DNA of 11,050 nucleotides from CAYOVG01 sp964407285 (GTDB taxonomy: Bacteria; Desulfobacterota; Syntrophobacteria; Syntrophobacterales; Syntrophobacteraceae). Shown here piece after piece: positions 1 through 6,226 of the stretch. How positions within the stretch are numbered: the stretch's first letter is position 1; each line of letters starts with the position of its first letter. The stretch is taken from contig CAYOVG010000246.1 of the NCBI GenBank assembly GCA_964407285.1, positions 1 to 11,050 on the forward strand, given 5' to 3'. Under the pieces are notes generated by a model that did no database searches, had not been told where the DNA came from, and worked only from the letters and a program-made list of their open reading frames with translations. The position numbers were made by a program, and so were the translations under genes.

Positions 1-1
1 C

Positions 2-280
2 GCCGACGACGCGGAGCCGGATACCATGATTGCGTCAGGTGGCGTATCCCCCTACTTCCTGACGGTCCAGTTCAGGAGAGGCTCCGTAGAAGAACTGCGC
101 CGATGGATTCTTTCCGTTCGGGAAAAGGAAATTACCGGCGAAGATCTCGTCGGCGAGAAGGAAGCCCCGCAGCTTCAGAAGTATGATGGATTCGTGCCGC
201 CGAGACTCCTCCGGAAAGCCTTTGCAGCAGACCACCTCGATGTCGAGGAAATGAAAAGAGAGGTGAGCAAATGGAACTGA
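2..280 (+). CDS. C-terminal end of a Lhr-like DEAD/DEAH-box helicase (partial, cut by window start)
   Basis: The reading frame is open back to the first bases of the window, so this is the 3' end of a longer gene. An internal ATG at 26 is not a credible start, because eight in-frame codons precede it without a stop and no ribosome site is seen. The visible 92 residues end in KYDGFVPPRLLRKAFAADHL, followed by a short charged helix. I recall this tail (KYDxFVPxxLLRKAFAxDxLD) from the extreme C-terminus of large Lhr-type superfamily 2 helicases, which unwind nucleic acid in DNA repair. The helicase core would lie upstream, outside the window. The call rests on this tail alone, so it is moderate. 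The gene converges on the aminopeptidase at 500-3154. Confidence 0.6.
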   Translation, partial: ADDAEPDTMIASGGVSPYFLTVQFRRGSVEELRRWILSVREKEITGEDLVGEKEAPQLQKYDGFVPPRLLRKAFAADHLDVEEMKREVSKWN

Positions 281-418
281 GCGCACTCTTCAGATATAAA
301 CATTGTCGTACCGCGAAAGCACAACACCCGTCGGAGCAACAAAACAGCGGCACGAGCCACATGAACCGCCGATCTCTTTCCAAAGCCCGCGGCATGGCGG
401 CTTCCTCCATGTTTATCC

Positions 419-487
419 ACCACGAAAGACACGAAAGCCACGAAAAAAGGTTATCACCTTTTCGTGTCTTTTCGTGTTTTTCGTGGT
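419..487. repeat. Long imperfect palindrome of CACGAAA units
   Basis: The left arm (419-451) carries three CACGAAA units spaced 9-10 bp apart. The right arm (456-487) carries the matching TTCGTG units. They pair around a 4-nt loop (TATC) with only a few mismatches or bulges. It lies 13 bp beyond the stop codon of the minus-strand aminopeptidase and about 140 bp beyond the helicase stop, exactly between two convergent genes. It could therefore act as a bidirectional transcription end or an mRNA 3'-end protector. Neither outer edge has a clean T-run, so it is not a textbook intrinsic terminator. I recall similar CACGAAA repeats dispersed in other bacterial genomes, so a REP-like repeat copy is the preferred reading. 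Confidence 0.75.
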
Positions 488-499
488 AAAAACTTCACC

Positions 500-3154
500 T
501 CACGCGAGGTAGGTGCTCGCCTGGCCGTGCACCGTCGGGCAGACGCTCCGCGGAACGTTGTCCACGATCGCCTGCAAGGCCGCCCTCACCTTTTCCCGAA
601 GCCGCGGCTCGAGGTTTTTCACCTGCTGAAACGCGTTCAGAAGCCGGCTCGCCGTAGTGGCGTTTATGGGGGCCAGTTCGATGATCGTGTCCGCCACCCA
701 CCGGATGCCCCGGTCCGTCCAGAGCATCTTGTTGTTGAGCCCCATGGGCAGGAATAGAGCGCGACACCACGTGGGCTGTGTAATATCGAACGTCGTGCGG
801 CGCTTCTCCGCATCGATCATGTCGAACACGTCCTCGCACGTCCCGCTCGATACGACCCTGAGGTAGGCGGCGTAAGCGCTCAGGTGCGCATGCCAGGTTT
901 CGTAGATCTTCTCGAGCACCTCGCGGCGCTCCGGCGCCGAACCGCGGTTGAGAGCCAGGAGGGCGGAGACGCGGTCCGTGGCGGTGGTCGCGGCCCGGAG
1001 ATGATCCAGCACCAGCCGGTGGCTGTCGGGAGTGTCGTCGATGGCGATCAGATCGAGCAGCACCTGCTTCAGCATCCTCTCCTCGATTCCGTCCTTTGGG
1101 GAGGTCATGGGCCGGTAGGTGTCCACTTCATGGAAGAGTTCCACGAGCCCGTCCCGATAGAGCCGGTTTACCGCCAGCATCATTTTCTCCCGCGCCACGA
1201 CCTGTTCCCGGTACCAGGTGGAATACCGCCGATCCATCGGCTGTTCATCGATGCGCAGGAAGAACGGCTTGAGGGTCCGAGGGATGCCGCGGTCCCGGAG
1301 CACGTCCCCGTAAAGGGTAAGCCACCCCTGGTCCACTTCCGCTTCCGGGTCCTCGAGCAGCCTGATCCTCTGCAGGTCGGTCAGTTGCCGCATCGCATCC
1401 ACCCGGTTGAAGAGGTTGGGGTCCATCCGGACCTGCCGGGCCGACAAACCGGGGGTGACGTCCTCCATCCGGAACGTGCCGTAGAAGGAGTAATCGCGAT
1501 TGATGGAAGCAAAAGCCGGGGCTTCCGGAATATCCTCCAGCACCAACACCGCTTCCTCTTCCTTGAACTGCAAGACCTGCCGGGTCCATTCCATGTCCCG
1601 GCCGTCCTCCCCCACGAGGGCAAGCTCGATGGGGACGTGGAACGGCCCGCGCCCGGGCCTGGGTTCCTGGCGAAAAGCTATCCTGTACCGCCGCTTTGCG
1701 GCGTCGTAATCCGTTTTGGCCGTAACGCGCGGATAGCCGATGGTATAGAGCCACTCCCGCTTGAACTGATCGAGCGATATGCCCGAAACCTCCTCGAAAC
1801 ACTCGAAGAACTGGTCCGTATCGGCATTGCCGAACCTGTAGCGGCTGAAGTAGAGGTCCTTGCCCGCCGTGAAGCGATCCTGCCCCAGCACCAGCCGAAG
1901 CATCCGGATGACTTCGGCGGCCTTCACGTAGGTCACCCCGTCGATCAGCTCATCGGGATTGTTGAACCCCTCGCGGACGATCCGCCCCACGTGGCCGCCG
2001 TCCTCGATGGCGAGCGGCCCGAGGAGCGGGTTTCGGATGCTGTCCACCTGGTACAGCCGCATGAACGCCGGACCGAAGACATCCGCCATGAACTGGCGCT
2101 CCACGTCCACCGTATAGGCCTCGTTGAGCCAGACGTCGAAGGGAGTATCCATGGTCGTTTCGCTGCCGCACTGGTTGTGTTCGAATTCGTGCACGATGAC
2201 CGCGTGGGCGTAGAGCAGCGACTGGTCGAGGGTATGTTCGTCCACGAGGGCGGCGTCGGTTACGATGGTGGTGTTCCCCACATTCTCCATGCCGCCGAAA
2301 TTGGACTTGTTCATGCAGATGGTCCGGTAAGTGTCGGCGGTGTACTCATAGCCCTGGGTCCGCTTTACCCACGGGATGGACTGCTTGAGGATTTCCATGG
2401 GAATCCGGACGCCGTCCGTCCGTCCGGGCGGGACCAGGTATTCGAGGCGAACGGTACGGCCGGAATCTTCATACGTGACGTGATCCACCAGCATGTCCCA
2501 GGTGCCCACGCAGGCAATGAAGAGATAGGGGGCCATGGGAATGGGGTTGTTGTAGGTGATGACCTGGCGTTTGGGGTCACCGGGATCGAGTACCGGCTTA
2601 CCGTCGGGATTCGACCGGGGATCGATGTTCCCGTTGCTGATAAGATGCGTGTAGGCGGCGTCCGCCTCGATGGTGGTGGTCATGGCGCATTTGGCCCGGC
2701 AGTCGTCGAATATGGGCATGATGCGCTGAAAGCCCCACTGCTGGCACTGCGACATGTACTGCTGGGGAGCGCCCGGTGGAGTCGCGTCCTTGTAGATGCC
2801 TTCCAGGAAATGATCGGACGGAATACACTGGGTCACGGTCTTGATGAAGAAACGTTCACCCTTGCGGACCTCGCGGGGCAGTTTCACCGCGAGCTTGTCC
2901 GCTTCCCGCCGGTACTCGTATTCGAGCGGTTTCCCGGCCGTCCCCGCCGGGTCGTCGCACCATTCCACGGAGAGGATAACCAGGTCGTTGGCGTCCAACT
3001 CGATCCCGTCGAGCTGCATTTCGGCCGTCATGTCCAGCACGTTGGACGCTTCGACGCGCTCCTCGATGAAATTCAGGTATATGTTCAGGTGATTGAGCTT
3101 GACGGGCAGGTCACCGAAATCCTCACGTCTATACCTGAAGCGCTTTTCCACCAT
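500..3154 (-). CDS. M1 family aminopeptidase, PepN-like
   Basis: Predicted zinc aminopeptidase of the M1 family, which removes N-terminal residues from peptides, probably in the cytosol because no signal peptide is seen. The 884-residue length is close to E. coli PepN (870). The exopeptidase motif is GGMEN at 287-291 (GAMEN variant). The zinc site is HEFEH at 322-326 with the third ligand Glu345 in WLNEA, giving the exact HExxH-x18-E spacing. Tyr409 in TYVKAAEVIRM corresponds to the transition-state tyrosine of PepN (VYEKGAEVIRM). Residues 1-240 are the beta-rich N-terminal domain and roughly 600-884 the helical C-terminal domain. The ATG at 3154 is supported by a strong GGAGGAGG site a few bases upstream. 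The gene stands alone, with non-coding DNA on both sides, and nothing looks broken. Confidence 0.93.
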   Translation of the reverse strand: MVEKRFRYRREDFGDLPVKLNHLNIYLNFIEERVEASNVLDMTAEMQLDGIELDANDLVILSVEWCDDPAGTAGKPLEYEYRREADKLAVKLPREVRKGERFFIKTVTQCIPSDHFLEGIYKDATPPGAPQQYMSQCQQWGFQRIMPIFDDCRAKCAMTTTIEADAAYTHLISNGNIDPRSNPDGKPVLDPGDPKRQVITYNNPIPMAPYLFIACVGTWDMLVDHVTYEDSGRTVRLEYLVPPGRTDGVRIPMEILKQSIPWVKRTQGYEYTADTYRTICMNKSNFGGMENVGNTTIVTDAALVDEHTLDQSLLYAHAVIVHEFEHNQCGSETTMDTPFDVWLNEAYTVDVERQFMADVFGPAFMRLYQVDSIRNPLLGPLAIEDGGHVGRIVREGFNNPDELIDGVTYVKAAEVIRMLRLVLGQDRFTAGKDLYFSRYRFGNADTDQFFECFEEVSGISLDQFKREWLYTIGYPRVTAKTDYDAAKRRYRIAFRQEPRPGRGPFHVPIELALVGEDGRDMEWTRQVLQFKEEEAVLVLEDIPEAPAFASINRDYSFYGTFRMEDVTPGLSARQVRMDPNLFNRVDAMRQLTDLQRIRLLEDPEAEVDQGWLTLYGDVLRDRGIPRTLKPFFLRIDEQPMDRRYSTWYREQVVAREKMMLAVNRLYRDGLVELFHEVDTYRPMTSPKDGIEERMLKQVLLDLIAIDDTPDSHRLVLDHLRAATTATDRVSALLALNRGSAPERREVLEKIYETWHAHLSAYAAYLRVVSSGTCEDVFDMIDAEKRRTTFDITQPTWCRALFLPMGLNNKMLWTDRGIRWVADTIIELAPINATTASRLLNAFQQVKNLEPRLREKVRAALQAIVDNVPRSVCPTVHGQASTYLA

Positions 3155-3298
3155 GCGTATCCTCCTCCGTATGCCGCGACTTCCGTACTTCCGTTTCCGG
3201 CATATTTGCGTGTTGTCGGGTTCTGACGATCAGGTCCGGTATTTCGACCAACCGCGGAGCGTCCCCGCGCGGCCATAGGCCGCATAGGGTCCCTCATA

Positions 3299-3327
3299 TT
3301 TATAAGCGTTCGGGACCCCGTTTTCCA
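3299..3327 (-). promoter_or_regulatory. Weak candidate sigma70 promoter for the aminopeptidase
   Basis: On the minus strand TATAAA (3299-3304) lies 17 nt downstream of TGGAAA (3322-3327), matching the -10 at five and the -35 at four of six positions. It would give a leader of about 140 nt before the start at 3154. A perfect 7-bp inverted repeat, GGGTCCC at 3287-3293 and GGGACCC at 3312-3318, brackets the -10 and could bind a regulator or fold in the leader. Inferred from sequence only. Confidence 0.3.
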
Positions 3328-3347
3328 CCGCAATTATCGGAAGGGAT

Positions 3348-3435
3348 GGTGAGTGGGTGAGTGGGTGAGTGGGTGAGTGGGTGAGTGGGTGAATAGGTGA
3401 ATAGGTGAATGGGTGAATGGGTGAGTGGGTGAAGG
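3348..3435. repeat. Tandem octamer array (GGTGAGTG/GGTGAATR), 11 copies
   Basis: Eleven contiguous 8-bp units: five GGTGAGTG, two GGTGAATA, two GGTGAATG, one GGTGAGTG and one degenerate GGTGAAGG. The array is strongly G-rich on the plus strand and runs into a further purine-rich stretch (about 3436-3530, GGGGAGTGGG and similar). Five GGG triplets at exact 8-bp spacing (3355-3389) satisfy the usual G-quadruplex pattern. It lies between two minus-strand genes, after the regulator stop and before the aminopeptidase promoter region. Because 8 is not a multiple of 3 and the unit has no stop on the minus strand, it creates false open frames reading His-Ser-Pro-Thr repeats. No protein is called from it. 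Confidence 0.95.
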
Positions 3436-3535
3436 GAGGGGATGGGGGAGTGGGGAGGATGGGGGAGTGGGATGGAGGGTGAGTGGGGGAAGAAGGAAAG
3501 GGGAATGGGGAAAAGGTCCGGGTGGATGCGGGTTT

Positions 3536-3564
3536 GGGCGGAAGCAAGATTGGGGCGGAAGCAA
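3536..3564. repeat. Short direct repeat GGGCGGAAGCAA (x2)
   Basis: Two perfect copies of the 12-mer at 3536-3547 and 3553-3564, with a 17-bp period, sit just after the 3' end of the regulator gene. They may be another trace of repeat slippage in this gap or a pair of protein sites. The function is unknown. Confidence 0.7.
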
Positions 3565-3581
3565 CGCCTCGGGGAATTGCC

Positions 3582-4787
3582 TCACACATCCTTCTTCAGC
3601 GCCCTGAGAAACGCCCGAAGATTCACGTCCTTGTTTCTCAGGCCGAGCTTGTTGCGCAGATTGGCTTTGTGGAATTTGACGGTATTGACGGACACATTGA
3701 GCAGTCCGGCCATCTCCTTGGCGGTCCTCCCCTCCTGGAGCAAAACGGCGATCTGTACTTCCGTGGGAGTCAGATTGGAGAACTGCCAGAACAGGTTCCT
3801 CACGAAGGGCGAGATGATTTCGCTCACGTTGTTCTGAAGGATATCCACGATCACCTTCTGCTGAGCATCGAGACGGGTGTTTCTGAGTTTCTCGAGGTAA
3901 GGGAGGATCATCTCCCTGACGTTGCAGATGATGCTTTCCTCCGTACTTTTCCTGTCCTCTTCCCGCCTCTTCAAGAGCACGTTCAGAGCCGTATTGGTTT
4001 CCTCCAACTGGACGGTGCGTTCCTGCACCCGTTGTTCCAGTTCTTCCCGTGCTTCCAGCAACGCCGCCTCGGCGAGCTTGCGTTCGGTGACATCGCGCAG
4101 AATGATGAGTTTGGCCGACTCCCCGCGCCATTCCGTGTTGGACACGCGCATCTCGACCGTACGAACCCGGCCGCCCGGAAAAGGCACGTCGAGTTCGGTC
4201 ACCTCTCCGCTGGTGGCGGGGTATCCGAACGACTCCCCCACGAGGTTTTCACACCGGATAAGAAAAAGCTGCTTCGCCGCCGGATTGGCGAAGCGGATCG
4301 TCTCCGAATCATCGAGCACGAGGATGGCGTCCTGGGCTTCGGCAACCAGCTTTTCCAGGCTCTGCTGGGCAACCAGGACTTCCCGCCGCAGTCTCGCCCC
4401 CTCGATGGCGTTGTACACGGTCCGGGGCAGGAAGCGCTCGATCTCATGCGCGGCCAGGTAACCGTGAGCCCCCTTCCTGATGACCTCGCGCGTTATGACC
4501 GGGTCGTCACGGTCGCTGATGACCACGAAAGGAACGGCGCCCACGGCGGTACGGACTTCCAGCAAGGCTTCCAGGCTTTCCGAATCCGTCAGGTCGAGCC
4601 CGAGCAACCCAAGATCGAAGTGCTCCGTTTCCAGGGCCGCAACGGCGCCATGAAGCGTCTCCTCCACGCGAAGCACGACGTTCTCGTGCACCATGCTCAG
4701 CACTGTCCGCACCAGTTCGACGTCGTGGGAAACGCGCGACAGCATGAGTACGGAAAGACCCTGGTCCGCTCTAATCGTCTCTTTCAT
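3582..4787 (-). CDS. Regulator with pseudo-receiver, PAS and LuxR-type HTH domains
   Basis: A 401-residue one-piece regulator. Residues 10-130 have the fold pattern of a response-regulator receiver (FDLGLLGLDLTDS, then VVISDRDD, then KGAHGYLAAHEIE), but the phosphoacceptor Asp position is Gly63, the acidic pair after strand 1 is Ser-Arg (17-18), and the conserved Lys is Ala. Phosphorylation in the usual way is therefore unlikely. Residues 143-235 are a PAS domain ending in the typical ILRDVTERK. A coiled coil of about 50 residues follows (236-285). Residues 336-395 are a LuxR/FixJ HTH (LTPTEVQIAVLLQEGRTAKE, then NVSVNTVKFHKANLRNKLGL). It probably senses a small ligand or redox state through PAS and binds DNA as a dimer. 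The targets are unknown. The ribosome site is weak (GAAGAG, somewhat far), so the ATG at 4787 is likely but not proven. Confidence 0.9.
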   Translation of the reverse strand: MKETIRADQGLSVLMLSRVSHDVELVRTVLSMVHENVVLRVEETLHGAVAALETEHFDLGLLGLDLTDSESLEALLEVRTAVGAVPFVVISDRDDPVITREVIRKGAHGYLAAHEIERFLPRTVYNAIEGARLRREVLVAQQSLEKLVAEAQDAILVLDDSETIRFANPAAKQLFLIRCENLVGESFGYPATSGEVTELDVPFPGGRVRTVEMRVSNTEWRGESAKLIILRDVTERKLAEAALLEAREELEQRVQERTVQLEETNTALNVLLKRREEDRKSTEESIICNVREMILPYLEKLRNTRLDAQQKVIVDILQNNVSEIISPFVRNLFWQFSNLTPTEVQIAVLLQEGRTAKEMAGLLNVSVNTVKFHKANLRNKLGLRNKDVNLRAFLRALKKDV

Positions 4788-5251
4788 TCTCTACATTCTC
4801 TTCGGGGTCATCCTGGAGTCCTCGCATGAGTTTCCCGGAACATTCACCAGGAGCATTCACCGCCATCGGACGGCTGTGTAAACCCAAATACCGCTCGCTG
4901 CTCGCAGGAAACGCAGCATGCATTATAACCCGCAAAACCGCTGTGAAAAGCATGCGACGAAATCCGTACGGCCGACGGGCAGGTCGATGCATGCCGTGGA
5001 CGGGTGAAACCCGAGCTCTTCTTGTGCGGAAACTTTTCCTGTGCGGATGATGAAAGAGAACCGTTTTGCACGTTTGCGGCCGGCGGCCGCGGCCGGGGGC
5101 GGCTATCTATATCGGCAGAGAGAGGCCGGGTCACGAACTTCCGCCGCCCTGAACAACAATCGATAACTCAATGCGTTCGACCGATGCGATGCCGGACAGC
5201 ACATTAAAGGTTGGTGGAATCGCATGTGCGCCTGGGGCAGCGCAACGGCGG
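4788..5251. other. 464-bp gap without a gene
   Basis: Apart from the promoter above, I see no gene here. The short open frames on both strands have no ribosome site, no recognisable motif and arginine- or proline-heavy composition typical of GC-rich chance frames. A 15-nt perfect hairpin, GCGGCC-GGC-GGCCGC (5076-5090), lies in a very GC-rich patch. It could slow transcription coming from the membrane-protein gene but lacks a T-run. No tRNA-like fold was noticed. Confidence 0.6.
4922..4949 (-). promoter_or_regulatory. Candidate sigma70 promoter for the PAS/LuxR regulator
   Basis: On the minus strand a perfect TATAAT (4922-4927) lies 16 nt downstream of TTTTCA (4944-4949; four of six matches to TTGACA). 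It points at the regulator and would give a leader of about 125-130 nt. It is one of the few AT-rich spots in a GC-rich gap, which adds some weight. Confidence 0.45.
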
Positions 5252-5794
5252 CTACCACCGGAACGGCTTCCGCCGCTCCCTGATGAGGGTGGCTCCGATG
5301 AAGTCGGCGACGGTTTCGGCAACCTCGTTCATCTCATCGCCGTCGGCGGATTTCTCGATGACTATCTTGTCGTCGTTGTGCAGGACAATGGATACCGTGT
5401 GATCGTCCCCGTCGCTGTCCGGGTCGGTGTAGAGCTGAATGTAATTGACCATCATGAACCGGGTCAACTCCGCGCCATCCCGGGAGATTACCTTTAATTT
5501 CTTATCGAAGTGAAATTCTTCTCCAAAGAAAAGGATCTTGCAGGATTTGTAGACGGGACCCGCCAGGCCGGCGACCACCACCAGCGGAAGGACGACCGTA
5601 AGCACGATGGTCCCAATATCGGTTCCGGGGTTCGGCGTCATGTCGCGGGCCTGTTGCTGAGGAACAAACACGAATTCGTAGAACATAACAAGTCCCCCGA
5701 CGCACAGGAGCAGAACCGCCAGGGAAGCCGGGCGGGACTTGCGGACCACCAGCAGATGCGGCTCCGGCCGTTCGATGGAACAGGTTCGGAACAT
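5252..5794 (-). CDS. Small membrane protein with two transmembrane helices and a cytosolic C-terminal domain
   Basis: I do not recognise a named family. With the start chosen here the protein has 180 residues. Two hydrophobic helices lie at about 23-44 (around LAVLLLCVGGLVMFYEFVFV) and 60-82 (around IVLTVVLPLVVVAGLAGPVY), joined by a short polar loop. A roughly 95-residue soluble domain of alternating strands and a final helix follows, possibly a PH-like membrane-associated fold. Start choice: an upstream in-frame GTG (5812) lies inside the GAGGAGG ribosome site (5804-5810), and the ATG at 5800 is only 3 nt from it. The ATG at 5794 has a 9-nt spacing and is preferred. It is transcribed away from the ATP-grasp operon and is GC-rich like the left-hand genes, so it probably belongs to the host background. 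Confidence 0.7.
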   Translation of the reverse strand: MFRTCSIERPEPHLLVVRKSRPASLAVLLLCVGGLVMFYEFVFVPQQQARDMTPNPGTDIGTIVLTVVLPLVVVAGLAGPVYKSCKILFFGEEFHFDKKLKVISRDGAELTRFMMVNYIQLYTDPDSDGDDHTVSIVLHNDDKIVIEKSADGDEMNEVAETVADFIGATLIRERRKPFRW

Positions 5795-5868
5795 GGGCAT
5801 TTTCCTCCTCACAATGGTTGAAACGGTCGTCCGGGGGTGATCGGACCCGCGCCCCAGCGTTGTCCCCC

Positions 5869-5882
5869 ACTACAGTTGTAGT
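5869..5882. promoter_or_regulatory. Inverted repeat ACTACA-GT-TGTAGT
   Basis: Perfect 6-bp arms around a 2-bp centre, about 75 bp upstream of the membrane-protein start, in the divergent intergenic region. The size and symmetry suit a dimeric repressor site, but there is no second copy or clear promoter beside it. It marks approximately where the sequence turns from GC-rich to AT-rich. Confidence 0.3.
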
Positions 5883-6106
5883 TCCCCGCTATTGTACCCT
5901 GCCGCGGACCGAAGTGCAGCAGGTAATTCATCGCGCTGTTACATCTCTGGCTTTTCCTAGAATTAACCAGCCATTATCCTTAACCGTCAATATATGTTAT
6001 CATTATTAACTCAATCACCGCGCTTCCTGAAAATACAGATTCCGCCAACGAATGGCTTGAATAGTCCCGAAAGGACGACATTCATCTATTTTCTTTTATG
6101 AACTGC

Positions 6107-6135
6107 TTGACAGGAATAGAGTCTTCCTGTATTCA
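6107..6135 (+). promoter_or_regulatory. Candidate promoter of the three-gene operon with an internal operator-like inverted repeat
   Basis: A perfect TTGACA (6107-6112) is followed after 17 nt by TATTCA (6130-6135), which fits the -10 consensus at only three of six positions. The arms ACAGGAA (6110-6116) and TTCCTGT (6124-6130) form a perfect 7-bp inverted repeat with a 7-nt centre that fills the space between the two boxes, as repressor sites often do. The leader to the first gene would be about 85-90 nt. A weak -10 with a blocked spacer fits a normally silent, inducible operon, but this is inference. Confidence 0.4.
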
Positions 6136-6226
6136 GCTAAAGTGCTTCATTTTATACAGCAATTCAAATATGCATTCACATTGTGAGCGCGGCATTTGCG
6201 GCTCCGGAGTATAGGATTGATATTCG

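Larger units (their letters stand above)
5795..6226. other. Divergent intergenic region and compositional boundary
   Basis: These 432 bp lie between the minus-strand membrane protein and the plus-strand ATP-grasp operon. The left third is GC-rich and carries the ribosome site and the inverted repeat at 5869. From about 5945 the DNA becomes AT-rich (for example around 5960-6010). I find no convincing gene: the open frame at 5818-6009 has no ribosome site and no conserved-looking sequence. The only strong signals are the promoter and inverted repeat near 6107-6135. Confidence 0.6.

Noticed and set aside
35..441. Minus-strand and alternative-frame ORFs of 70-92 codons over the helicase tail and the following gap
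   Set aside because: They overlap the helicase frame or the palindrome, overlap one another, and show no ribosome site or motif.
419..487. Standard rho-independent terminator
   Set aside because: The stem is far longer than usual and neither side ends in a clear T-run, so it is listed as a repeat, with termination only a possibility.
884..3226. A 780-codon open frame on the plus strand, opposite the aminopeptidase
   Set aside because: It is fully antisense to a gene with intact catalytic motifs, has no ribosome site, and its His/Val/Pro/Arg-heavy translation is typical of the complementary frame of GC-rich codons.
3348..3435. Possible CRISPR array
   Set aside because: Units are 8 bp and contiguous with no spacers, so this is a simple tandem repeat.
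3230..4131. Minus-strand frames with His-Ser-Pro-Thr repeats (3230-3589 and 3334-4131)
   Set aside because: The repeats come from translating the octamer array, which has no stop codon on that strand. Upstream parts are out-of-frame shadows of the regulator.
3483..4829. A 448-codon open frame on the plus strand, opposite the PAS/LuxR regulator
   Set aside because: Antisense shadow of a clearly real gene; no recognisable domain in its translation.
4844..5207. Small ORFs in the gap between the regulator and the membrane protein
   Set aside because: Arg/Pro-rich translations, mutual overlap on both strands, and no ribosome site or conserved-looking segment.
5818..6009. A 63-codon ORF in the divergent intergenic region
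   Set aside because: It lacks a ribosome site and spans the compositional boundary and the inverted repeat at 5869; no plausible domain.
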